Source: Phyllobacterium calauticae
GTDB taxonomy: Bacteria > Pseudomonadota > Alphaproteobacteria > Rhizobiales > Rhizobiaceae
Reading direction: 5' to 3'
Length of the DNA stretch: 64,000 bases
Assembly (NCBI RefSeq): GCF_019991125.1
Contig: NZ_JAGENB010000001.1
Location: 310,001-374,000, forward strand
This document shows, one piece after another, positions 1 through 7,636 of the stretch. Positions within the stretch are counted from its first letter, which is position 1. Each line of letters starts with the position of its first letter. The notes under the pieces are model-generated. The model worked only from the letters and a program-made list of their open reading frames with translations. It made no database searches and was not told the origin of the DNA. A program made the translations under genes and the position numbers.

Positions 1-1022
1 TCGGCGCATGGAACTATCCGATCCAGGGTGCGGGCTGGAAGTCGGCCCCGGCGCTCGCCGCAGGCAATGCCATGATCTTCAAGCCTTCGGAAAACACCCC
101 GTTGTCCGCCCTTGCACTGGCAGAGATCTACAAGGAAGCCGGCCTGCCCGATGGCCTGTTCAATGTGGTGCAGGGGTTTGGCGATGTCGGTTCACAGCTC
201 GTCGATCATCCGCTCGTGGCCAAGGTTTCGCTGACAGGCTCGGTGCCCACCGGCAAGAAGGTGCTGGCGCAGGCCGGTTCGCACATGAAACATGCCACAA
301 TGGAACTCGGCGGCAAGTCGCCGCTGATCATTTTCGACGATGCGGATGTGGAGAACGCCGTTGGCGGTGCGCTGCTCGGCAATTTCTATTCCACCGGGCA
401 GGTCTGCTCGAACGGCACCCGCGTTTTTGTCCAGAAGGGCATCAAGGACAGGTTCCTCGACCGGCTGGTGACGCGCACCAAGGCAATCCGCCTCGGCGAT
501 CCGCTCGATCCGGAGATCCATCTGGGACCGCTGATCAACGCGGCGCAGCGCGACAAGGTTGTTGCCTATATCGAAAAGGGCAAGGCCGAGGGGGCGACGC
601 TCGCCTTTGGCGGCGGCGTGCCGAAGATGCAGGGCTTTGAAGGCGGCTGCTATGTCGAGCCGACGATTTTCACCGGTGTGACCGATGGCATGACCATCGC
701 GCAGGAGGAAATTTTCGGCCCCGTCATGGCTGTTCTCGATTTCAACGACGAGGACGAGGTTGTCGCCCGCGCCAACGATACGGAGTTCGGCCTGTCAGCG
801 GGTGTCTTCACCAAGGATCTGTCCCGTGCGCACCGGGTCATCAGCCAGCTCAAGGCCGGCACATGCTGGATCAACACCTACAACCTCGCCCCGGTTGAAA
901 TGCCGTTCGGCGGCTTCAAGCAGTCCGGTGTCGGCCGTGAAAACGGTCTGGCTGCGCTTTACCACTACAGCCAGATCAAGTCGGTCTATGTGGAAACGGG
1001 CAAGGTCGAGAGCCCCTACTAG
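1..1022 (+). CDS. betB: Betaine aldehyde dehydrogenase, 5' truncated by window edge
   Basis: NAD-dependent aldehyde dehydrogenase that oxidises betaine aldehyde to glycine betaine in the choline-to-betaine osmoprotectant pathway (cytosolic). The reading frame is open from base 3, so only the C-terminal two thirds is here (about 339 residues of a usual 480-490). Visible: the NAD-binding segment beginning GAWNYPIQ, the general-base glutamate in MELGGKSP (Glu codon 303-305), the catalytic cysteine in GQVCSNG (Cys codon 405-407), and the family C-terminus ending VESPY. It ends just before a strong bidirectional hairpin, opposite a convergent serine hydrolase gene. betA and betI would be expected to the left, outside the window. 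Other ALDH subfamilies are possible, but [12 protein letters not shown] and the C-terminus are typical of BetB. Confidence 0.9.
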   Translation, partial: GAWNYPIQGAGWKSAPALAAGNAMIFKPSENTPLSALALAEIYKEAGLPDGLFNVVQGFGDVGSQLVDHPLVAKVSLTGSVPTGKKVLAQAGSHMKHATMELGGKSPLIIFDDADVENAVGGALLGNFYSTGQVCSNGTRVFVQKGIKDRFLDRLVTRTKAIRLGDPLDPEIHLGPLINAAQRDKVVAYIEKGKAEGATLAFGGGVPKMQGFEGGCYVEPTIFTGVTDGMTIAQEEIFGPVMAVLDFNDEDEVVARANDTEFGLSAGVFTKDLSRAHRVISQLKAGTCWINTYNLAPVEMPFGGFKQSGVGRENGLAALYHYSQIKSVYVETGKVESPY

Positions 1023-1029
1023 AATTGAT

Positions 1030-1059
1030 CATGGCGGGACATTTGCCTGTCCCGCCATG
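1030..1059. terminator. Bidirectional terminator-like hairpin between convergent genes
   Basis: A perfect 12-bp stem (CATGGCGGGACA at 1030-1041 with its complement at 1048-1059) closes a 6-nt loop between the stop of betB and the stop of the convergent serine hydrolase. There is no clear T run, so termination strength is uncertain. Confidence 0.6.
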
Positions 1060-1063
1060 TCCA

Positions 1064-2257
1064 TCATTTGCCGTAGATGGCGTCGCGCACACCATCGGGA
1101 AATGCCCCGATCATGCCGGCATAGGCCGTGTTGGTCATTACGACAACGGTGAGCTTTTGCTTAGGGTCGACAAACCACGACTGGCCGTAGACCCCGCCCC
1201 ATTGCCACGTGCCTGCCGATTGCGGCGAGCCCGCCGCCGCAGGATCTTTCAGAACGGAAAACCCGAGACTGAAACCCCAACCCGGCGGCGTGGCCGTCAC
1301 GACAATATCGCCAATCTGGTTGTCAGACAGCAGCTTGACGCTGTCGGCCTTCAGCAGGGGCGAGCCGCCCTTGCGCAGGGTTTCGAGGAAGCTGATGTAA
1401 TCATCGGCGGTTCCGGCCATGCCCGCACCGCCGGACGCGTAGGAAGCGGGATCGAAGATGCGGTCCGGCGCAAAGCTGACGACGCCGTCGAAAAACGGCA
1501 CGACATGCGGTCCGTCCATCCGCGCCGGCGGCTGGGCATCGCCATAGGCTACCGCCAGTCTTGTCCGGTCACTCACGCTGAATGCCGTATCCTTGAGACC
1601 CAGCTTTCCGGTGACATTTTCGCTCACCAGCTCGGGTAGTGTCTTGCCCGTGGCCTTGGCGAGCACTGCACCCAACACGTCGATGCCAACCGAATATTCC
1701 CAGGCGGTTCCGGGTTCAAACGACAGGGGAACCGTGGCGATGCGGCGCAGATTTTCTTCGATGGAGAGCCCCGGCTGGTCAAGACCGTCGGATATGTTGG
1801 CCTTGCGATAGGGGCCATTGGCGGGCTGAAGGAAGCCATAGCTCAGGCCTGACGTGTGGTCCATCAGCTGCCGGATGGTGATGACAGGTTCGCGGCCGTC
1901 GGCCAGTTTTGGCTGGAAATCCGGCAGATATTGCGTGACGGGATCATCGAGCTTCAGCTTCCCCTCTTCCACCAGCCGCAGGGCAGTAACCGCGACAATC
2001 GGCTTGGTCATCGACGCAAAGCGGAAGATGGCATTCTCCCTGATCGAAACCCTGGCCTCGCGATCGGCAAATCCGGCAGCACGCCGATAGACGATCTCGC
2101 CATCCTCGGCGACCAGGATGACGGTACCCACGATGGTCTGATCGGCGATGGCGCGATCAATCACGGCGTCGAGCCGGTCCTTGAAACTGGCCTGTGTAGC
2201 CAGTGCCGGAGCGGTCAAGGCAAGTGTTGTCAGGGCGGTAGCAACTGGTATGTTCAT
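1064..2257 (-). CDS. Exported serine hydrolase of the class C beta-lactamase/EstB fold
   Basis: A 397-residue member of the beta-lactamase-like serine hydrolase family (esterases, DD-peptidases, class C lactamases). The N-terminus has a hydrophobic signal peptide ending in APALA at about residue 20. The nucleophile motif SMTK is at 82-85. The second motif is YSV at 188-190, not the YxN of true AmpC enzymes, and a C-terminal WGG stands in for the KTG box. This points to an esterase or peptidase more than to antibiotic resistance. The start is supported by AAGGA eight bases upstream of ATG. The gene diverges from a TetR gene, and the 77-87 bp between them holds two similar palindromes, so the TetR protein probably represses it. 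The natural substrate is unknown. Confidence 0.8.
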   Translation of the reverse strand: MNIPVATALTTLALTAPALATQASFKDRLDAVIDRAIADQTIVGTVILVAEDGEIVYRRAAGFADREARVSIRENAIFRFASMTKPIVAVTALRLVEEGKLKLDDPVTQYLPDFQPKLADGREPVITIRQLMDHTSGLSYGFLQPANGPYRKANISDGLDQPGLSIEENLRRIATVPLSFEPGTAWEYSVGIDVLGAVLAKATGKTLPELVSENVTGKLGLKDTAFSVSDRTRLAVAYGDAQPPARMDGPHVVPFFDGVVSFAPDRIFDPASYASGGAGMAGTADDYISFLETLRKGGSPLLKADSVKLLSDNQIGDIVVTATPPGWGFSLGFSVLKDPAAAGSPQSAGTWQWGGVYGQSWFVDPKQKLTVVVMTNTAYAGMIGAFPDGVRDAIYGK

Positions 2258-2275
2258 CGGCCTGTTCCTTTTTAA

Positions 2276-2344
2276 TAGTGGTCGCTATATAATAAGGATT
2301 AACACAAGCCTGCTTCGCGTCAACAAATTTATTAGTGGTCACTA
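2276..2344. promoter_or_regulatory. Two TetR-type operator palindromes in the divergent promoter region
   Basis: TAGTGGTCGCTA at 2276-2287 and TAGTGGTCACTA at 2333-2344 are near-identical imperfect palindromes 57 bp apart, one on each side of an AT-rich stretch. The right copy ends on the first base of the likely start codon of the TetR gene. The left copy lies just upstream of the ribosome-binding site of the hydrolase. Such placement suits autorepression plus repression of the divergent neighbour. Binding is inferred. Confidence 0.6.
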
Positions 2345-2982
2345 TGAAAATAAATGAGCCATCTGTCAGCACCGTTGAAGAACCCGCCCGCAAGCGCGGC
2401 CGTCCACGCAGCTTTGACCGGGAGGCGGCGCGGGAGAAAGCACTGCAACTTTTCTGGGAGCATGGCTACGAGGGCACGTCGATCAACGACCTGACGGCGG
2501 CGATGGGCATTACCCCGCCCAGCCTCTACACGGCCTTCGGTTCGAAGGAAGCGCTCTATGCGGAAGTCCTCGACCTCTACCGCAGCAGTTTCGGCGCCTA
2601 TTTCCCCGCAGCGCTTGCCGGGGAAAAGACCGTCCATGCGGGAATCAGCCGGCTGTTGCACGGGGCGGCGGAATCGTTCACCGCAGGTCCGGGCGGTTGC
2701 ATGATCTCGACGGCGGTCCTCTCCTGTGCATCGGAAGTGAAAGGGGTCGCCGATAGTCTGGCCGCCATGCGCAGCGGCAGTCTGGATATGATTGAGAACT
2801 ATATCCGCAAGGGCATCGGCACGGGCGAACTGCCGGAGACCACCAATACGCGCCAGCTCGCCCGTTTTTATGGCACCATCATTCAAGGCATGTCGGTGCA
2901 GGCGCGCGATGGCGCGACCATCGAGGAATTGACCGGAATTGCCGAAACGGCGATGTGCGCCTGGCCTGTCAGAACTGACTAG
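2344..2982 (+). CDS. TetR/AcrR family transcriptional regulator
   Basis: A 212-residue TetR repressor. A basic stretch (KRGRPRSFD) leads into the N-terminal HTH: the segment with TSINDLTAAMGITPPSLY is the recognition helix region, followed by FGSKEALY. The C-terminal ligand-binding half carries GPGGCMIS, seen in a subgroup of TetR proteins with a cysteine in the sensor domain. The ATG at 2344 is preferred over the in-frame GTG at 2335 because the operator palindrome covers 2333-2344. No Shine-Dalgarno sequence is visible, so the mRNA may be leaderless. It presumably controls the divergent hydrolase. Its TAG stop shares the tetramer CTAG with the TAG stop of the convergent manC-like gene. Confidence 0.85.
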   Translation: MKINEPSVSTVEEPARKRGRPRSFDREAAREKALQLFWEHGYEGTSINDLTAAMGITPPSLYTAFGSKEALYAEVLDLYRSSFGAYFPAALAGEKTVHAGISRLLHGAAESFTAGPGGCMISTAVLSCASEVKGVADSLAAMRSGSLDMIENYIRKGIGTGELPETTNTRQLARFYGTIIQGMSVQARDGATIEELTGIAETAMCAWPVRTD

Positions 2983-5225
2983 GCCTTGCCGATGTAATCC
3001 ACATACTGTGTCAGGGCGCAGACGAGATGATAGAAGATCGAGGCCGGCACGTCTTCGGCCCGCGCCCTGCCCTTTTCATCGATCAGGTCGATCCACAGGC
3101 CCTTCGGCGCCTGCTCGATATGCCAGCGGAACAGACGGCCCACGCGTGCCTCGACTTCCGGCTTGAGGTCCGGCCCGCCATTGCCGTCCAGCGCAATAGC
3201 GGCCTTCACTGCCTCGGTCTGCGGCCAGCTGCGTGAATTGGTGTCGAGCGGCAGGCCGTGCCGGGATACAGCGCCATAGGCGAGTTCCGTGGTGCGGTTC
3301 AGCCCGTTGGCAATGGCCGAGGCATAGAGCTTGCGCGCGTGGCGGATGATGTCTTTCTGGCCCGATGCCTTGGCAAAATTGGACAGGAGGTAGGCCCATT
3401 CGAAATGGTGCCCCGGTTCCGTCCATTCGCCTTTTTCGCCCGGTGCCCGCTCCCAGTCATCGGTAAAATATTCGCCGAGCGTCCATGTCTCCGCATCGAA
3501 GAGGTGATGCCGGAACAGATCGACAATCCGCGCGGCACGCTGCAGATAATCGCGGTTGCCCGTCACATCGTACCAGGCAAGGAATGATTCCAGCAGGTGC
3601 ATATGCGGGTTGGACCGGCGCAAACCGGTATCACCCGGCATTTCTAGAAAACCGCGCAATTTGGAATCGGCGAGATACTCATCGATGAAGGCAAAGGTTT
3701 CCGTGGCAAGACCAAGCGCCTGCGGATGGCCCGCCCGATGGGCATGCGCCAGTGCCAGCAGCACGAAGGACTGGTCATAGGCGTCTTCTGCCCCGTCAAG
3801 CACCGTACCGTCGGGGTTGAACGTCTTCACCCAGCCGCCGCGCTTCGTCCGGCCATTGGCCGTGATGAAGCGGATACCGTGGTCGATCAGATCATGGGCC
3901 GGGCCATCCCAGCCCATTTCGTGCGCCACCGCGAAGGCATAGATCTGCCGCGCCGTGGTGCGCATCCGCTTGGTCTTGATGATGGGGGTGGCGTCGAAGG
4001 TCAGCGCTTCATGGAAACCGCCATAGCGCCGGTCGACGCCGACCGTCGACCAGAGCGGCAGCGTTTCCTCGAACAGCCAATGGCGTACACGCTTTTCATA
4101 GGCGCCGACCTGCGGCAGCCGGTCCTGCGCCGGGGTAAACTTGGTTTCAAGCCGTCCCGTCTTTTCCAGCTGTTCGACGATCTTGCGGACATTCTGGCTT
4201 TCGGTAACGGGAGCCACGAATGTCGCGTCCGAGGTCGACACGACGGCAAGATCGCGCAGGCCAATGGCGGACAAAAGGCGGCCATTGCTGCGCAGATAAC
4301 TGTTCTCGCAATCGATGGCGACGACATCGCCGACAATCACATTGCCGCTGCCGTCGCTCGAGCTGACTTCGAGCAGGGATTGCCACGATCCGAGATCGTT
4401 CCAGCGGAAGCGCGCCGGGACCAGCGCAATGTCCTGCGCATGTTCCATGATGGCATAGTCGACGGAAATGGATGGCACCTCCGCATAGAGATCGTGCGGC
4501 AGGTAGGTGCCGGAGACATTGCTTGTCGCCTCGTCGAGCGCCGTGACGGCACCATCCCAGATCTGCGGTGCATGGGCACGGAAGGCATCGCGCATGGTGC
4601 TGGCGCGGAACAGAAAGATACCGGAATTCCAGAGGAAGTTCTTCGATTCGAGATACTGGATCGCGGTTTCCTCGTTCGGCTTTTCCACGAAACGGATGAC
4701 GTCGCGCGTGTTTTCGTTCTGCGGTCCGACCTCGATATAGCCGTAGCCCGTCTCCGGCCGGTCCGGCTGGATGCCGAAGACGACGATCCGGCCGGCCATG
4801 GCCGCATCGGTGCCCGCTTCAACGGTGTTCCAGAAATCGCGATCCGTGGTGATTTCATGGTCGGAGGGCACGACCAGCACCAGATCATCGCCATGTTCGC
4901 GCAACGTGATCTCGGTTGCCAGCACGACGGCGGCCGCGGTGTTGCGCCCCATGGGTTCGAGAATCGCCCGCCCGCCCGCCAGATCGACGCCGGAAAGATC
5001 CTGGCTGATGCGGTCGGCATGCCGTTCGGAGGCAAGCAGATAGACCGGAACAGGCATTTCGCCGCCGCGCGCGCCCATGCGCTTGACGGTGCGCAGCAGC
5101 ATAGAACCTTGACCGGAAAGATTATGAAACTGCTTGGGAAAGTCTTCGCGCGACAAAGGCCAGAGCCTCGAACCAACACCGCCACTCATCACAAAGCTGA
5201 TAATCCGCTTCATTCCCGATGTCAT
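2979..5225 (-). CDS. Mannose-1-phosphate guanylyltransferase fused to AGE-family isomerase
   Basis: A 748-residue two-domain enzyme for GDP-mannose supply. Residues about 5-360 are a nucleotidyltransferase of the ManC type, with the signature VMSGGVGSRLWPLSRE, FPKQF and ETGYGYIE. From about residue 379 a complete N-acylglucosamine 2-epimerase (AGE) barrel follows, with WLFEETLPLW, NPHMHLLES (about 539) and PGHHFEWAYLL (about 604). The usual small cupin-type mannose-6-phosphate isomerase domain of bifunctional ManC is absent, so the AGE domain probably supplies the isomerase step (fructose-6-P to mannose-6-P). That is inference. The start is ambiguous: ATG at 5225 is used, with others at 5213 and 5240 and an open frame to 5303. 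The product would feed O-antigen or exopolysaccharide synthesis. Confidence 0.85.
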   Translation of the reverse strand: MTSGMKRIISFVMSGGVGSRLWPLSREDFPKQFHNLSGQGSMLLRTVKRMGARGGEMPVPVYLLASERHADRISQDLSGVDLAGGRAILEPMGRNTAAAVVLATEITLREHGDDLVLVVPSDHEITTDRDFWNTVEAGTDAAMAGRIVVFGIQPDRPETGYGYIEVGPQNENTRDVIRFVEKPNEETAIQYLESKNFLWNSGIFLFRASTMRDAFRAHAPQIWDGAVTALDEATSNVSGTYLPHDLYAEVPSISVDYAIMEHAQDIALVPARFRWNDLGSWQSLLEVSSSDGSGNVIVGDVVAIDCENSYLRSNGRLLSAIGLRDLAVVSTSDATFVAPVTESQNVRKIVEQLEKTGRLETKFTPAQDRLPQVGAYEKRVRHWLFEETLPLWSTVGVDRRYGGFHEALTFDATPIIKTKRMRTTARQIYAFAVAHEMGWDGPAHDLIDHGIRFITANGRTKRGGWVKTFNPDGTVLDGAEDAYDQSFVLLALAHAHRAGHPQALGLATETFAFIDEYLADSKLRGFLEMPGDTGLRRSNPHMHLLESFLAWYDVTGNRDYLQRAARIVDLFRHHLFDAETWTLGEYFTDDWERAPGEKGEWTEPGHHFEWAYLLSNFAKASGQKDIIRHARKLYASAIANGLNRTTELAYGAVSRHGLPLDTNSRSWPQTEAVKAAIALDGNGGPDLKPEVEARVGRLFRWHIEQAPKGLWIDLIDEKGRARAEDVPASIFYHLVCALTQYVDYIGKA

Positions 5226-5470
5226 TGCATGCAACCCCATTGTTTCAGTCGATATCTCGTCCGATATACAATTCGCTCTCTTCCGGCAGACTTTGCGATA
5301 CATCGCATCATCCGTATTTTACCGATACAAGACTTTCAGCAGCGATCACAAGGCCGGTTCAACCATTTCCGGAACAAGGTTTATGTTTGCACGGGTATAA
5401 TTGAAGAAGTGCTTATGAAACGACTTGCAGGCATAAAAACTCGGCGGTATATACCCCGCATCGCTGGTCA

Positions 5471-5547
5471 CGGAGTGTAGCGCAGCCTGGTAGCGCACGT
5501 CGTTCGGGACGACGGGGTCGGAGGTTCGAATCCTCTCACTCCGACCA
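5471..5547 (+). tRNA. tRNA-Pro (CGG anticodon)
   Basis: A full cloverleaf with a 7-bp acceptor stem (CGGAGTG/CACTCCG), anticodon stem CGTCG/CGACG around the loop TTCGGGA, T-arm GAGGTTCGAATCCTC and encoded CCA at 5545-5547. The anticodon CGG reads proline codon CCG. It stands alone. The 245 bp between it and the manC-like start hold nothing else recognisable. Confidence 0.95.
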
Positions 5548-5603
5548 GTGTTTTCAACAGCTTTCCCATTCGATGTCCGATCTGTGGACATGTCACGCGC
5601 ATG

Positions 5604-5867
5604 TCAGTGCAGCGTATCGCCGCCGTCGGGATCGATCAGGCCGGCCAGCCCCTCCTCCTCGACCGCACGCAGAAATTCGTCAAATGCAGCCTGGTCCGTT
5701 TCGAACGGATCGTCCCAGACAATCGAATCCTTGTCTTCGGTCACCACTTCGAGCGTCCATTCGTTCTGCTCGGCAAGGCGGTAAATCTCAACGCTGACGG
5801 TGATTCCATCGCGCGTGAACTCCTTCGACAAACGCGACACAACCAGTTCGGGTTCTTCGTCCATCAT
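5604..5867 (-). CDS. Small acidic conserved hypothetical protein
   Basis: An 87-residue acidic protein, unrecognised by function. It starts MMDEEPELVVSRLSKEF and has alternating hydrophobic and charged residues consistent with a small alpha/beta fold (ITVSVEIYRL and WTLEVVTED look like paired strands), then an acidic helix (FDEFLRAVEEEG). GAGGG lies just upstream of tandem ATGs at 5867/5864; the frame is open to 5882. Coding-like third-position GC and a good ribosome-binding site support a real gene. It stands alone between tRNA-Pro and the divergent PaiB-like gene. Confidence 0.65.
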   Translation of the reverse strand: MMDEEPELVVSRLSKEFTRDGITVSVEIYRLAEQNEWTLEVVTEDKDSIVWDDPFETDQAAFDEFLRAVEEEGLAGLIDPDGGDTLH

Positions 5868-6070
5868 CAGCCCTCGGGACATTCCTTGTTTCTCGCTTCA
5901 TCATCTTACGACGCGTCGGGAAATAGCAAGCGGGAAAATCCAGATTCATCCGTGCGGGCCGGCACGGTCTTGCATGCGCCTTGCGCCGCCGTACCAATCC
6001 ACTATTATTCCAGTCCAAGTTCCATGCATGGCATGAAGCCATGACCACCCCAGATCGACCGGAGCAATCC

Positions 6071-6715
6071 ATGTACAGACCACCCGCGTTTCGTGAAGAT
6101 CGCCTTGACGTGATGCACGCATTGATCCGCAAGCATCCGCTGGCCATGCTGGTGACGAGCGGCGAACACGGGTTGATGGCGAACCTCATTCCCTTCGAGC
6201 TCGATGCGGATGCGGGGCCGAACGGAACCCTTCGCGCGCATCTGGCCAGGGCCAACGAGCAGGTGGCGGCGTTGCAGGCGGGTGCCGAGGCGCTGGTCAT
6301 TTTCCAGGGCCCCAACACCTATATCACGCCGTCCTGGTATGCGGCCAAGCGCGAACACGGCAAGGTTGTACCAACCTGGAACTACGTGGTTGTCCAGGCC
6401 TGGGGTACACCGCAGATACAGGACGATCCGGAATGGCTGCGCCGGCAGATCGGCAGCCTCACCCGCACGCAGGAAGGCGGCCGCGCCCAGCCATGGGCGG
6501 TGGAAGATGCGCCCGAGCCATTCATTGCCGGACAGGTGAAAGGCATTATCGGCGTTGAAATCCCGATCGCGCGCATCGAAGGCAAATGGAAAGTCAGCCA
6601 GAACCGGGCTGAAGCCGACAGGACCGGCGTTGCCGAGGGCCTGCAGAGGGAAGGCCCCGAAGCGCAGGCCATGGCGCGGATCGTGCATGAACGGGGAAAA
6701 GCCGGCGGCGCCTGA
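6071..6715 (+). CDS. PaiB-type FMN-binding negative transcriptional regulator
   Basis: A 214-residue member of the PaiB/FMN-binding split-barrel family (Bacillus PaiB is known as a negative regulator of sporulation and protease genes; many homologues have no assigned role). Visible: MYRPPAFREDR at the start, the flavin-fold segment ITPSWYAAKREHGKVVPTWN, and a C-terminal KVSQNR. GGAG eight bases upstream fixes ATG 6071, although the frame is open from 5981. The phosphotransferase gene follows after 14 bp, so the two are probably co-transcribed. Whether it acts as a regulator or a flavoenzyme cannot be told. Confidence 0.85.
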   Translation: MYRPPAFREDRLDVMHALIRKHPLAMLVTSGEHGLMANLIPFELDADAGPNGTLRAHLARANEQVAALQAGAEALVIFQGPNTYITPSWYAAKREHGKVVPTWNYVVVQAWGTPQIQDDPEWLRRQIGSLTRTQEGGRAQPWAVEDAPEPFIAGQVKGIIGVEIPIARIEGKWKVSQNRAEADRTGVAEGLQREGPEAQAMARIVHERGKAGGA

Positions 6716-6729
6716 CCGCCTTCCCCGCC

Positions 6730-7626
6730 ATGCAAAAACCTGACATTTCACTGGCCGCCGCCGCAGGCAAGCTCCGGCAACTGACGGGCGAGACCGTCCG
6801 GCTCGTTCCAATCACGGAAGGCGAGGATTCGCGTGCCTTCCGTTACAATCTGGGCAACGAGCGCTTTGTCCTGCGCATCAACCGGTCCGCTGCTGGATTT
6901 GCCAAGGACGCCTATGCGAGCCGGCATTTTTCCGCGCCCGCGCTGCCCATTCCGGCCGTTGCCGCTCACGGCGTTCTCGATGACGGCAACGGGTTTTGTA
7001 TCTCGCACATGGTAGAAGGTGTCACCCTGCAGGGTTTGCCGCCGCAGGATCTGCCGCCAGTTCTTGCACCGGTCGCCAATGTCCTCCAGGCCATTGCTGT
7101 CTCAGACATTGGCTCAGCGCACGACTACGGCCCGTTCGATGCGTCGGGAAACGGACGCAATGCAAGCTGGCAGGAATTCCTGTCCGCCGTGTCAGCCTGT
7201 GACTGGGGTAGCGTGACCGGCGATAACCAGGTCGCGGATATGGCCGGACGCTGTGCCGAACTGGCCAGGCACTGCCCCGATGTGCGGGCGCTTGTGCATG
7301 CGGATTTCGGTTCGAACAATGTATTGACCGATGGCCGCAGGATCACAGGTGTTATCGACTGGTCGGAAGCCATGTACGGTGACCCGCTCTACGATATCGC
7401 CAATATCCTGTTCTGGCGGCCGTGGCTGGACTGCATGGAGCAGCAGGCCCGCTACTTCGAGGTTCACCGGCCGGATCTCGTCCAGGACAAAACCGTACTC
7501 GCATGTTATCAGCTGCGCATCGGGCTGCAACAGGTCCATGAGAGCGCCGTCGACGGGGCACTCGACGACATGCATTGGGCGCTGCAACGCTGCCGCGCCA
7601 TCGACAGCCTACTGAGGGCAGCGTAG
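6730..7626 (+). CDS. APH-family phosphotransferase closely resembling hygromycin B 4-O-kinase
   Basis: A 298-residue aminoglycoside-phosphotransferase-fold kinase. The catalytic loop HADFGSNN is at 190-197 (catalytic Asp192) and the metal-binding motif GVIDWSE at 207-213. Compared from memory, long collinear stretches match plasmid hygromycin B 4-O-phosphotransferase (APH(4)-Ia, Hph), including HADFGSNNVLTD, IDWSEAM, FWRPWL and CMEQQ, plus the N-terminal EGEDSRAF and ALPIP. It is about 40 residues shorter at the C-terminus than Hph. It sits on ordinary-composition chromosome, 14 bp behind a PaiB-like gene, without mobile-element signs. The likely activity is ATP-dependent phosphorylation of an aminocyclitol antibiotic or a related sugar, but the substrate is untested. 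Confidence 0.8.
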   Translation: MQKPDISLAAAAGKLRQLTGETVRLVPITEGEDSRAFRYNLGNERFVLRINRSAAGFAKDAYASRHFSAPALPIPAVAAHGVLDDGNGFCISHMVEGVTLQGLPPQDLPPVLAPVANVLQAIAVSDIGSAHDYGPFDASGNGRNASWQEFLSAVSACDWGSVTGDNQVADMAGRCAELARHCPDVRALVHADFGSNNVLTDGRRITGVIDWSEAMYGDPLYDIANILFWRPWLDCMEQQARYFEVHRPDLVQDKTVLACYQLRIGLQQVHESAVDGALDDMHWALQRCRAIDSLLRAA

Positions 7627-7636
7627 GATCCGGACC

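Noticed and set aside
1064-2257. Calling the serine hydrolase an AmpC beta-lactamase
   Set aside because: YSV replaces YxN and no KTG box is seen, so resistance is not supported.
3726-5480. A 584-codon open frame on the plus strand opposite the manC-like gene
   Set aside because: It is the mirror frame of a well-supported gene with clear family motifs, has no recognisable protein features, and runs into the tRNA-Pro.
5346-5591. Minus-strand frame containing GRSERIRTSDPVVPNDVRYQAALHSVT
   Set aside because: This peptide is the translation of the tRNA-Pro complement, a frequent false gene call.
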